Part shown: positions 1 to 4,709 of the stretch, one piece after another
How positions within the stretch are numbered: the stretch's first letter is position 1
Layout of the letters: each line of letters starts with the position of its first letter
Assembly: GCA_030634425.1 (NCBI GenBank)
Contig: DAOWAU010000034.1
Location: 1 to 7,402, forward strand
Source of the DNA: Dehalococcoidia bacterium
Lineage (GTDB): Bacteria > Chloroflexota > Dehalococcoidia > Dehalococcoidales > E44-bin46
Direction: 5' to 3'
DNA length: 7,402 nucleotides
The notes under the pieces: model-generated
Databases searched by the model: none
What the model was told of the DNA's origin: nothing
Seen by the model: the letters and a program-made list of their open reading frames with translations, nothing else
Translations under genes and position numbers: made by a program

Positions 1-31
1 CGCTAATTGCGATCTTCATCTGAATCTTCAT
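1..31 (-). CDS. Possible 5' end of a minus-strand gene leaving the window
   Basis: Reading leftwards, an ATG at 31-29 and an in-frame ATG at 19-17 open a frame that stays open to the window edge. From the second ATG the residues are MKIAIS, and the next base is a G. This resembles the first strand before a P-loop in ParA/MinD/CooC-type ATPases, which often begin MKIAISGKGGVGKT, but the P-loop itself lies outside the window. A promoter-like element at 112-140 and a leader with an inverted repeat at 42-79 point at this start. There is no good Shine-Dalgarno sequence before either ATG. Ten codons are far too few for an identification, so this is only a plausible partial gene. Confidence 0.22.
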   Translation of the reverse strand, partial: MKIQMKIAIS

Positions 32-41
32 TTTGGCATAA

Positions 42-79
42 TTAAAGCTGAGATTTTTGAGGGGAAGACTCAGCTTTAA
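42..79. repeat. 11-bp perfect inverted repeat (hairpin) with 16-nt loop
   Basis: The arm TTAAAGCTGAG (42-52) is exactly complementary to CTCAGCTTTAA (69-79). Neither side is followed by a clean run of T, so it is a weak candidate for an intrinsic terminator. On the minus strand it would sit in the 5' leader between the predicted promoter at 112-140 and the possible ATG at 31 or 19, where it could shape translation or attenuation. It could also help end transcription coming from tRNA-Asp. Confidence 0.45.
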
Positions 80-111
80 CTAAGGCCTGTTAACTAGGGA
101 TTACGCTATAT

Positions 112-140
112 AATTTAGCTCATATGGTATGAAAAGTCAA
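112..140 (-). promoter_or_regulatory. Candidate sigma70-type promoter reading leftwards
   Basis: On the minus strand a -35 TTGACT (140-135) is separated by 17 nt from a -10 TAAATT (117-112). The match to TTGACA/TATAAT is 5/6 and 4/6 with ideal spacing. Transcription would start near position 105 and cross the hairpin at 42-79 before the possible start codon at 31 or 19. The region is AT-rich, so a chance match is possible. Confidence 0.4.
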
Positions 141-225
141 TAAAGATGCCCTATCAGATGCAGTATTTGCCCATGGTTTTACCGATTCTTTGAACTACTA
201 AAGGTTCTAAGGGGGGATTGGTAAG

Positions 226-299
226 CGACCCCGACCGGATTTGAACCGGTGATCTCCACCGTGACAGGGTGGCATGTTAGTCCGCTACACCACGGGGCC
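226..299 (-). tRNA. tRNA-Asp (anticodon GUC)
   Basis: The minus strand folds into a complete 74-nt cloverleaf. The acceptor stem is GGCCCCG/CGGGGTC with one G-U pair. The D arm is GTGT/ACAT with a 9-nt loop containing GG. The anticodon stem CCACC/GGTGG closes the 7-nt loop CTGTCAC, giving anticodon GTC. The T arm is ACCGG/CCGGT with loop TTCAAAT, and the discriminator base is G, as expected for tRNA-Asp. The 3' CCA is not encoded (the next bases read CTT), so it must be added by a nucleotidyltransferase. The gene is divergent from the rpsF operon and has its own promoter at 339-367. No convincing terminator is seen between it and the left edge. Confidence 0.97.
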
Positions 300-338
300 A
301 TCTAGTTCAGTAAGGTGATTACATTTTCACTTCGCTAA

Positions 339-367
339 AGTTTATCAGGGGCGGCGTGTTGTGTCAA
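339..367 (-). promoter_or_regulatory. tRNA-Asp promoter (consensus -35, extended -10)
   Basis: On the minus strand a perfect -35 TTGACA (367-362) is followed after exactly 17 nt by TAAACT (344-339). TAAACT is preceded by TGA, making an extended -10 (TGn). Predicted initiation is near 332, leaving a short leader of about 33 nt before the mature tRNA 5' end at 299 for RNase P to remove. The match and its placement make this the best promoter in the window. Confidence 0.75.
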
Positions 368-444
368 TCTGATTAGTATCGGATTATCGTTTGGCATCAT
401 TTTCCTCTAGTTGCGATGACAGACTGTTATATTGGCAGGATATA

Positions 445-492
445 TGATATATTATATTGTTCGCATTTTTTGTTATGTGATATAATATATCA
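445..492. repeat. 13-bp perfect inverted repeat spanning the rpsF promoter
   Basis: TGATATATTATAT (445-457) is the exact reverse complement of ATATAATATATCA (480-492), with 22 nt between the arms. The right arm contains TATAAT on the plus strand and, by symmetry, the left arm contains TATAAT on the minus strand. It could be an operator whose half-sites cover the promoter, a pair of facing -10 elements, or AT-rich coincidence. The G/C positions at the outer ends (TGAT...ATCA) make pure low complexity a little less likely. Confidence 0.5.
478..486 (+). promoter_or_regulatory. Putative extended -10 promoter of the rpsF operon
   Basis: TGATATAAT combines a TGn extension with a perfect TATAAT (481-486). 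The best -35 candidate is TTGTTC (457-462) at 18 nt, which matches only in the TTG, so the extended -10 would carry most of the recognition. Initiation is expected near 493, giving a leader of about 68 nt to the TTG start of rpsF at 561. It lies within the right arm of the inverted repeat at 445-492. Confidence 0.6.
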
Positions 493-549
493 AAAATTTT
501 TGGAGGCAGATGGTACCTAGAAGAGCAACTAAGCAAGCGTCAGAGGTGG

Positions 550-556
550 AGGAGGT
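550..556 (+). promoter_or_regulatory. Ribosome binding site deciding the rpsF start
   Basis: AGGAGGT is a perfect anti-Shine-Dalgarno match, 4 nt before the TTG at 561. The competing upstream ATG at 510 has GGAGG at 502-506 with only 3 nt between, which is too tight for good initiation. This supports TTG 561 as the main start. Confidence 0.75.
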
Positions 557-560
557 GGGG

Positions 561-845
561 TTGCGTGACTACGAGCTGACAGTCATTATTAGCCCAGAGG
601 TTGAAGACGAGAAGTTAGATACGGCGATAGATAATATCAGCCAGTTTATTACGGAGAAGGGCGGTGTCATTTCTGGCATGGACCGATGGGGTAAAAGGAA
701 GTTAGCCTATCCAATAAAACATTTTATGGAGGGTAATTATGTGTTAGCTCAGTTTAAGTTGGAGCCTACATTGGGCAAAGAGCTCGAGGCGAAGTTACAC
801 ATCTCCGAGGAAATACTACGGCATTTGTTGATAAAAGTTGAGTAG
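561..845 (+). CDS. rpsF: 30S ribosomal protein S6
   Basis: S6 is a small-subunit protein that binds 16S rRNA in the platform as a heterodimer with S18. The 94-residue product from TTG 561 begins with the family hallmark (M)RDYELTVIISPEV and contains WGKRKLAYPIKHFMEGNYVL, the usual S6 core, and SEEILRHLLIKVE at the end. Length matches the family (about 95 aa). The frame also opens at ATG 510, which would add 17 residues (VPRRATKQASEVEEVG) not typical of S6. The TTG start has a perfect AGGAGGT at good spacing, so I chose it. It is first in an S6-SSB-S18 operon, 53 nt ahead of ssb, with a short hairpin in the gap. Confidence 0.95.
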   Translation: MRDYELTVIISPEVEDEKLDTAIDNISQFITEKGGVISGMDRWGKRKLAYPIKHFMEGNYVLAQFKLEPTLGKELEAKLHISEEILRHLLIKVE

Positions 846-852
846 TTAATCG

Positions 853-870
853 GGGAAATAGACATTTCCC
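853..870 (+). other. Short intercistronic hairpin between rpsF and ssb
   Basis: GGGAAAT (853-859) pairs perfectly with ATTTCCC (864-870) around a 4-nt loop AGAC, with a possible extra G-U pair at 852/871. No T-run follows, so it is not an intrinsic terminator. It could mark mRNA processing or stabilise the upstream message. Confidence 0.4.
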
Positions 871-898
871 TGAGAGGTTGAGAGGGAGTTTTGAGACA

Positions 899-1345
899 AT
901 GGCAAGTGTAAATAAAATAATAATTATCGGTAATCTTGGGAGCGAACCGGAAATGCGTTTTACTCCAAATGGCAATCCGGTCACTTCATTTCGTGTTGCT
1001 ACTAACTGGAGGTATACTACTGCTCAGGGTGAGCGCAAAGAGGAGACGCAGTGGTTTACTGTGGTCACTTGGAACAGGCTGGCTGAGCAATGTAACCAGT
1101 TCCTGACCAAGGGTCGTCTTGTCTATGCTGAGGGTAGATTGCGTACACGCAGTTGGGATGGGCAGGATGGGCAAAAGCATTTTCTAAATGAGATAATAGC
1201 TAACAAGGTAACATTCCTTGATAAGCAGGCGGTAGCCCCCCTTCCTGAGGAGAAGGCTGAAGCTGCTGAAGCTGCTGAAGGGGCTGAAGCGGCTGAAGGG
1301 GCTGAACTGGAGACGGAAGACGTTCCATTTGTAGCTGAAGAGTAA
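899..1345 (+). CDS. ssb: Single-stranded DNA-binding protein (SSB)
   Basis: SSB coats ssDNA and recruits repair and replication partners through its acidic C-terminal tip. From ATG 899 the product is 148 aa. Residues 1-110 form the OB fold: it begins [20 protein letters not shown], and aromatic DNA-stacking positions are visible at W37, W52, F53 and W58. Residues 120-137 are a low-complexity Ala/Glu linker encoded by a 9-nt tandem repeat. The tail reads [11 protein letters not shown], so the DxPF tip (residues 141-144) is followed by four residues instead of ending the protein. AGAGGGAG (881-888) sits 10 nt before the ATG. An upstream in-frame TTG at 878 lacks support. The gene lies between rpsF and rpsR, the conserved order. 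Confidence 0.95.
   Translation: MASVNKIIIIGNLGSEPEMRFTPNGNPVTSFRVATNWRYTTAQGERKEETQWFTVVTWNRLAEQCNQFLTKGRLVYAEGRLRTRSWDGQDGQKHFLNEIIANKVTFLDKQAVAPLPEEKAEAAEAAEGAEAAEGAELETEDVPFVAEE
1256..1309 (+). repeat. Six 9-nt tandem repeats inside ssb
   Basis: Six in-frame units beginning GCTGAA (GCTGAAGCT, GCTGAAGCT, GCTGAAGGG, GCTGAAGCG, GCTGAAGGG, GCTGAACTG) encode [18 protein letters not shown]. They form the acidic SSB linker. Unit gain or loss by slippage would keep the frame, so linker length may vary between strains. Confidence 0.85.
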
Positions 1346-1363
1346 CATCTAGTAGGGAAGTTA

Positions 1364-1370
1364 TAAGGAG
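1364..1370 (+). promoter_or_regulatory. rpsR ribosome binding site with unusual spacing
   Basis: TAAGGAG ends one base before the GTG at 1372, which is too close for standard initiation. In the same frame ATT at 1378 lies 7 nt away, at ideal spacing. No other in-frame ATG, GTG or TTG exists between the upstream stop at 1336 and the conserved part of S18. Confidence 0.6.
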
Positions 1371-1371
1371 A

Positions 1372-1686
1372 GTGATTATTCCTCGACAACAAGCGAATCA
1401 ATTTAATAGCAGGCCTAGACAGGGGGCAGCCTATGGTAGAAGGCGTAAAGTTTGTCCCTTCTGTGTTGATAAGCGTAAGGCTGAAGCCCTAGATTATAAA
1501 GACCCGGCGAAATTACGCCGCTATGTATCAGATAGAGGGAAGATGGAGCCGCGTCGTAAAACTGGCGTTTGTGCTAAGCATCAACGGGTTTTGGCGATGA
1601 CTATAAAGAGAGCGCGGCACTTAGCCTTATTGCCATATGTGCCGGCTCATATCCATAAGACGGGGGGCGTTGGCATACGCGAGTAG
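1372..1686 (+). CDS. rpsR: 30S ribosomal protein S18, zinc-ligand form
   Basis: S18 pairs with S6 in the 30S platform. The 104-residue product contains the diagnostic [42 protein letters not shown] and [12 protein letters not shown] segments. C28, C31, C67 and H70 form a CxxC...CxxH set consistent with the zinc-binding (C+) form of S18, as opposed to the cysteine-free form. The N-terminal 20 residues ([10 protein letters not shown] and on) are a variable basic extension. I give GTG 1372 because it is the only standard start, but its Shine-Dalgarno is one base away, so ATT 1378 is a real alternative. It lies 26 nt after ssb and is the last gene of the S6-SSB-S18 group; rplI does not follow. 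Confidence 0.94.
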   Translation: MIIPRQQANQFNSRPRQGAAYGRRRKVCPFCVDKRKAEALDYKDPAKLRRYVSDRGKMEPRRKTGVCAKHQRVLAMTIKRARHLALLPYVPAHIHKTGGVGIRE

Positions 1687-1696
1687 CGTGTCAAAG

Positions 1697-1715
1697 GGTT
1701 GTAATTATTTCAACC
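1697..1715 (+). other. Weak hairpin between rpsR and rpmH
   Basis: GGTTG (1697-1701) pairs with CAACC (1711-1715) around a 9-nt AT-rich loop, with a possible flanking G-U pair. No T-tract follows. It lies in the 45-nt gap between rpsR and rpmH and is more likely a processing or pausing element than a terminator. Confidence 0.25.
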
Positions 1716-1731
1716 TGTTGCGGAATTAAAA

Positions 1732-1872
1732 GTGCCTAAGAGGACTTATCAACCAAAGAAGATTCCAAGGAAGCGCGAGCATGGCTTCCGGGCGCGGATG
1801 AGTACCCGGGGCGGCCGAGCTGTTTTAAAGGCGAGGCGACTCAAGGGTCGTAAAAGATTAGTTGTGGTATGA
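1732..1872 (+). CDS. rpmH: 50S ribosomal protein L34
   Basis: A 46-codon gene starting GTG at 1732 and ending TGA at 1870-1872. The product, (M)[18 protein letters not shown] followed by [17 protein letters not shown] and a basic end, is the full L34 signature ([24 protein letters not shown]) at family length. L34 binds 23S rRNA near domain III in the large subunit. The ribosome binding site is weak (GGA at 1722-1724, 7 nt from the start). As in most bacteria it precedes rnpA, but dnaA and the origin are not next to it; it follows rpsR instead. No clear promoter was found in the 45-nt gap, so read-through from the rpsF operon is plausible. Confidence 0.96.
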   Translation: MPKRTYQPKKIPRKREHGFRARMSTRGGRAVLKARRLKGRKRLVVV

Positions 1873-1928
1873 GGTAATAAGCAGTTCCTTTACCCGAGTA
1901 TTTATTAATCCCTCTTTCCTTTTCCCTT
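1871..1928 (+). terminator. Weak candidate terminator after rpmH
   Basis: GAGGTAATAA (1871-1880) can pair with TTATTA (1902-1907) and, past a 3-nt bulge, CCTC (1911-1914). A pyrimidine-rich tract TTTCCTTTTCCCTT (1915-1928) follows. The stem is AT-rich, bulged and has a 21-nt loop, so it would be inefficient at best. It may only attenuate between rpmH and rnpA. Confidence 0.22.
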
Positions 1929-1960
1929 GATTAAATGGAGTCTTTACTGGTAAATTGGTT

Positions 1961-1965
1961 AGGAG
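1961..1965 (+). promoter_or_regulatory. Ribosome binding site deciding the rnpA start
   Basis: AGGAG lies 2 nt before ATG 1968, a tight spacing. The other in-frame ATG at 1935 has no purine-rich sequence before it, only a pyrimidine tract. The family N-terminus also fits 1968 better. Confidence 0.5.
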
Positions 1966-1967
1966 TT

Positions 1968-2369
1968 ATGCGAGGGGAACAGCATCTTACAAAGCGAAGA
2001 CAATATACACTGGTTTATCGCGAAGGTAGATCGTGGGTGAGCGGTTTAGTGGTGATGAAGGCTTTGCCTAACGGTCTCGCTTTATCCAGGTATGGCTTCT
2101 CGGTTACTCGGCAGGTAGGCGAGTCGGTGACCAGGAATAGGGTAAAGCGTTTGCTCCGTGAAATCTTACGGCTAACACCACTTGAGTCGGGGTGGGATAT
2201 TATATTTATTGTTCGCCCTGTGGCGGCGACTGCCAGTTATGCCGAGCTTAAACAATCGGTTGTGAAGTTGTTATCGCAAGCGGGTTTATTGAAAGCCTTG
2301 GGAAACAATCTTGGAGGGTTTAGAGCTGGGGCTAGTGGAGGGCTGGGTCTAATCAGCCAGATAGTATGA
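1968..2369 (+). CDS. rnpA: Ribonuclease P protein component
   Basis: RnpA is the basic protein subunit that helps the RNase P RNA bind and cleave pre-tRNA leaders. From ATG 1968 the product is 133 aa. It has HLTKRRQYTLVYREGRSWVSG at the N-terminus, then RYGFSVTRQVGESVTRNRVKRLLREILRL, which contains the RNR signature helix (RNRVKRLLRE). WDIIFIVRP and a late helix follow. The last 25 residues (GNNLGGFRAGASGGL and on) are a glycine-rich extension beyond the usual end. A longer form from ATG 1935 would add 11 residues with no ribosome binding site. Its stop overlaps the yidD start as ATGA (2366-2369), indicating coupled translation. Confidence 0.94.
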   Translation: MRGEQHLTKRRQYTLVYREGRSWVSGLVVMKALPNGLALSRYGFSVTRQVGESVTRNRVKRLLREILRLTPLESGWDIIFIVRPVAATASYAELKQSVVKLLSQAGLLKALGNNLGGFRAGASGGLGLISQIV

Positions 2370-2608
2370 AGAAGTTAGCTTTAAAATTAATCAAGATTTA
2401 TCAGTTAACCATCTCACAAGTTAGGCCGTCATCCTGTCGTTATTTCCCAACCTGCTCCCAATATACTTACGAGGCTGTGGAAAGGTTTGGTTTTTTTAAG
2501 GGGGTGTGGTTGGGAATAAAGCGGCTAGCTCGTTGCCAGCCTCGCCATCCGGGCGGCTATGACCCGGTACCTGATAAATGGCATTTTAGGGGGAGTAGGT
2601 GTGGATGA
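2366..2608 (+). CDS. yidD: Membrane protein insertion efficiency factor YidD
   Basis: YidD is a small inner-membrane-associated protein that improves YidC-dependent insertion in other bacteria. This 80-residue product carries the family hallmarks: an amphipathic N-terminal helix (KKLALKLIKIYQLTISQVRP), the Cys motif CRYFPTCSQYTYEAVERFG, then GIKRLARCQPRHPGGYDPVP. Length is typical (about 70-85 aa). There is no close Shine-Dalgarno before ATG 2366 (the nearest GGAGG is 24 nt upstream); start and rnpA stop overlap by 4 nt, so it likely depends on re-initiation. Its own stop overlaps the start of the next gene in the same way. The position between rnpA and yidC is conserved across bacteria apart from the propeller gene inserted here. 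Confidence 0.95.
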   Translation: MKKLALKLIKIYQLTISQVRPSSCRYFPTCSQYTYEAVERFGFFKGVWLGIKRLARCQPRHPGGYDPVPDKWHFRGSRCG

Positions 2609-3738
2609 AGCATAATAAAGGGTTGTTGGGCAAGATATCGCTTCTGCTGGCTATCCTTATCGTAATCGGGGTAGCTGTCTCAGGGTGCTATGGCAGGCAG
2701 CAGCCTAGAGGCTGGTCGGGAGCAACAATAGTTGATGACACCCTGTTTGTCGCTTCTATTGAGGGTAGGCTTGTTGCCCTGAATACCTCAGACGGTAGTC
2801 GACTATGGCCTGATAGCGTTCTGGGGACCTCCGAATCAAAATCAAAGGTAGCCATTTATGGCACTCCGGCGGTAGAGGGGGAGCTGGTTTATCTCGGCGG
2901 CTATAATGGTAAAGTCTATGCCGTTACTGCTAGCTCAGGCGCGGTGAGATGGGTATATCCCCGTGAGGGCAATCTGGAGCCTATAATTGGGGGGGTGGTG
3001 GTATCCCAGGGCAAGGTCTACTTTGGCTGCTCTGATGAGAAGCTTTACACCCTGGAAGCTGCTACTGGCGATCGGGTGCGAGAGCCGTTTCAGACCGGGG
3101 ATAAGATTTGGTCTACCCCAACTATTGATGGTGAAACAATATATGTTACTTCCTTGGATAACAGGCTTTACGCCCTGAATACCGCCGATGGTAGTGAGAG
3201 GTGGCAGTTTGAAGCTGGGGGGTCTGTTATTTCTACACCCCTGGTCTATGATAACACCGTTTATATTGGTGCTTTTGATGGGCATTTTTATGCTGTAGAT
3301 GCCGCTGATGGCAGCCTGAGGTGGCGTTCCGAAGTTGAAGTCAATAGTTGGTTCTGGGCTAAACCTGTAGTTTATAATAATGTTATCTATGCCCCGTGTC
3401 TTAATGGCAAGGTTTATATCCTGGATGCCGAAAGCGGTCGCGAGGTCAGGGAGGCTGTTGATCTGGGAAGCCCGATTAGCTCGTGGCCGGTAGTAGTTGA
3501 TGACAAGGTTATTATTGCTTCCCAGGAGGGTGGGGTATACTCCCTGGACACCGGTAGCAGTCAGGCTAATCTGTTATTTAGTGTGGGAGATGATGGGCAG
3601 GAGATATATGCTCCCCTCGGTGCCAGCGACGGGGTCGTTTATATCCATGCTCAGACATCAAAGCGGGATACCCTTTATGCGATGGAGGCGGACACGAGGA
3701 TAGAAGTGTGGAGCCCTGTTTCTTTAAGTGTGGAGTGA
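2605..3738 (+). CDS. Lipoprotein with eight PQQ-like beta-propeller repeats
   Basis: The 377-residue product starts with a lipoprotein signal: basic n-region (MKHNKGLLGK), a hydrophobic stretch, and lipobox VSGC with the lipidated Cys at 28. The mature part has about eight repeats of the PQQ-like/BamB type, each with a VYAVDAxxGxxRW-like turn near residues 56, 104, 146, 188, 228, 270, 311 and 357, spaced about 40 apart as in an eight-bladed propeller. I do not see strong evidence for PQQ-enzyme catalysis; a protein-binding scaffold is more likely. ATG 2605 is chosen over GTG 2599 because AGGGGGAG (2588-2595) is 9 nt from it and it overlaps the yidD stop as ATGA. Placed between yidD and yidC, it may act in extracytoplasmic folding of YidC clients; this is inference. 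Confidence 0.85.
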   Translation: MKHNKGLLGKISLLLAILIVIGVAVSGCYGRQQPRGWSGATIVDDTLFVASIEGRLVALNTSDGSRLWPDSVLGTSESKSKVAIYGTPAVEGELVYLGGYNGKVYAVTASSGAVRWVYPREGNLEPIIGGVVVSQGKVYFGCSDEKLYTLEAATGDRVREPFQTGDKIWSTPTIDGETIYVTSLDNRLYALNTADGSERWQFEAGGSVISTPLVYDNTVYIGAFDGHFYAVDAADGSLRWRSEVEVNSWFWAKPVVYNNVIYAPCLNGKVYILDAESGREVREAVDLGSPISSWPVVVDDKVIIASQEGGVYSLDTGSSQANLLFSVGDDGQEIYAPLGASDGVVYIHAQTSKRDTLYAMEADTRIEVWSPVSLSVE

Positions 3739-3749
3739 GGTAGATTACA

Positions 3750-4694
3750 TTGGGTTTTGGCGAACTGTGGAGCTCGGGTCCTGTAGCGTTGATGATAAAC
3801 TCGCTCATCGCGCTGTCCTCCTATTTAGGAGGCAGTTTCGGGCTATCTGTTATTGTTTTGACTGTTATTATTCGAGCCGCTATGTATCCCCTTACCGCGA
3901 AGCAGCTGCATGCTACTAGAGCCATGCAAGAGCTCCAGCCAAAGATTGCCGAGCTTCAGAAGAAGTATGCCAAGGATAAGCAGAAGCTGGCTCAAGAGCA
4001 GATGAGGTTGTATAAGGAGTACGGGATAAGCCCGGCTGGTTGCATGGTACCTATGCTAATCCAGATGCCTATCTGGATAGCCCTTTACCAGTCAATTATA
4101 AAGGTTCTACCGATAACTCCCGAGGATTTATTAGCTTTGTCTCGATATCTCTGGGCTTGGCCAATGGTATATTCTACATTGCCTTTGGAGAGCCATTTTC
4201 TCTGGTTTGACTTGGCTAGACCTGATATCCCGGTAGCCATCATAGTTGGAGCTACCATGTGGATACAACAGAAGATGGTAACGCCAAGCACTGCCGACCC
4301 CCAGCAACGTTCTCAGGCTGAGCTGATGCTGTGGATGATGCCGCTCATGTTTGGCTTTTTGGCCATGAGCTTCCCCAGTGGCCTGGCTCTCTATTGGGCA
4401 ATATCAAATGTTATTAGCATTGTCATGCAATACTTTATTTTTGGGGGATGGGGTGGCCTGGTTAAGTCAAGAGCTGGGGTAGCAGCTGGGGTAACAGCTA
4501 GTGGGGGTGGAACTTTGAAACAGCGCATTGCTCAGGTAGAGCAATCGCCTACCCAGATTACGGCTATGGGGGCTGATATTGTTGACTCAGGTTCTACCGA
4601 AGAGGAGCCCACAGTCCGTAAAGTAGGCTATTCCACAGACATTAGTAGAGTTAAGCATCGGCGAAAAGGTAAAGGTCGCCATAAGAGAAGATAG
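3750..4694 (+). CDS. yidC: Membrane protein insertase YidC/Oxa1 family
   Basis: YidC inserts and folds inner-membrane proteins, alone or with SecYEG. The 314-residue product has the five-helix core without the large periplasmic domain of proteobacterial YidC. Visible are an N-terminal amphipathic region; TM1 (about 30-50) with the groove Arg42 in VIIRAAMYPLT; a charged cytoplasmic hairpin (about 52-90); TM2 with CMVPMLIQMPIWIALYQS (from 98); TM3 (from 160); then MLWMMPLMFGFLAMSFPSGL; and GLALYWAISNVISIVMQY. The C-terminal tail is long and ends in a very basic stretch (KHRRKGKGRHKRR), typical of ribosome-binding tails. No lipobox is present, unlike Firmicutes SpoIIIJ. TTG 3750 is preceded by GAGGT (3737-3741) at 8 nt, overlapping the stop of the propeller gene. 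Confidence 0.95.
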   Translation: MGFGELWSSGPVALMINSLIALSSYLGGSFGLSVIVLTVIIRAAMYPLTAKQLHATRAMQELQPKIAELQKKYAKDKQKLAQEQMRLYKEYGISPAGCMVPMLIQMPIWIALYQSIIKVLPITPEDLLALSRYLWAWPMVYSTLPLESHFLWFDLARPDIPVAIIVGATMWIQQKMVTPSTADPQQRSQAELMLWMMPLMFGFLAMSFPSGLALYWAISNVISIVMQYFIFGGWGGLVKSRAGVAAGVTASGGGTLKQRIAQVEQSPTQITAMGADIVDSGSTEEEPTVRKVGYSTDISRVKHRRKGKGRHKRR

Positions 4695-4709
4695 GGGTGG
4701 CATCTTGGT

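Larger units (their letters stand above)
300..560. other. Divergent intergenic and leader region between tRNA-Asp and rpsF
   Basis: No coding frame looks real here. It holds the tRNA promoter (339-367), an AT-rich tract with a 13-bp inverted repeat (445-492) containing the putative rpsF promoter, and the rpsF 5' leader (about 493-560). I looked for the S6:S18-binding leader element known upstream of many rpsF genes and found no clear structure of that type. Confidence 0.6.

Noticed and set aside
2..79. Open plus-strand frame entering from the left edge and stopping at 77-79
   Set aside because: The 25 residues resemble no family end, and the stop lies in the arm of the inverted repeat. Chance openness in AT-rich intergenic DNA is more likely.
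109..114. Plus-strand TATAAT
   Set aside because: No -35 is found at 16-18 nt upstream and there is no plus-strand gene downstream before the antisense tRNA.
1123..1401. 92-codon minus-strand frame rich in Ser/Ala
   Set aside because: It is the complement of the ssb Ala/Glu repeat, so the composition is a mirror of a real coding repeat.
1927..1956. TTGATT-18-TAAATT with TGG before it, a promoter-like match ahead of rnpA
   Set aside because: Its predicted start near 1963 would fall inside the rnpA ribosome binding site, leaving almost no leader, so a functional promoter here is doubtful.
2935..3285. 116-codon minus-strand frame
   Set aside because: It is antisense to the propeller lipoprotein, with no ribosome binding site or known motif.
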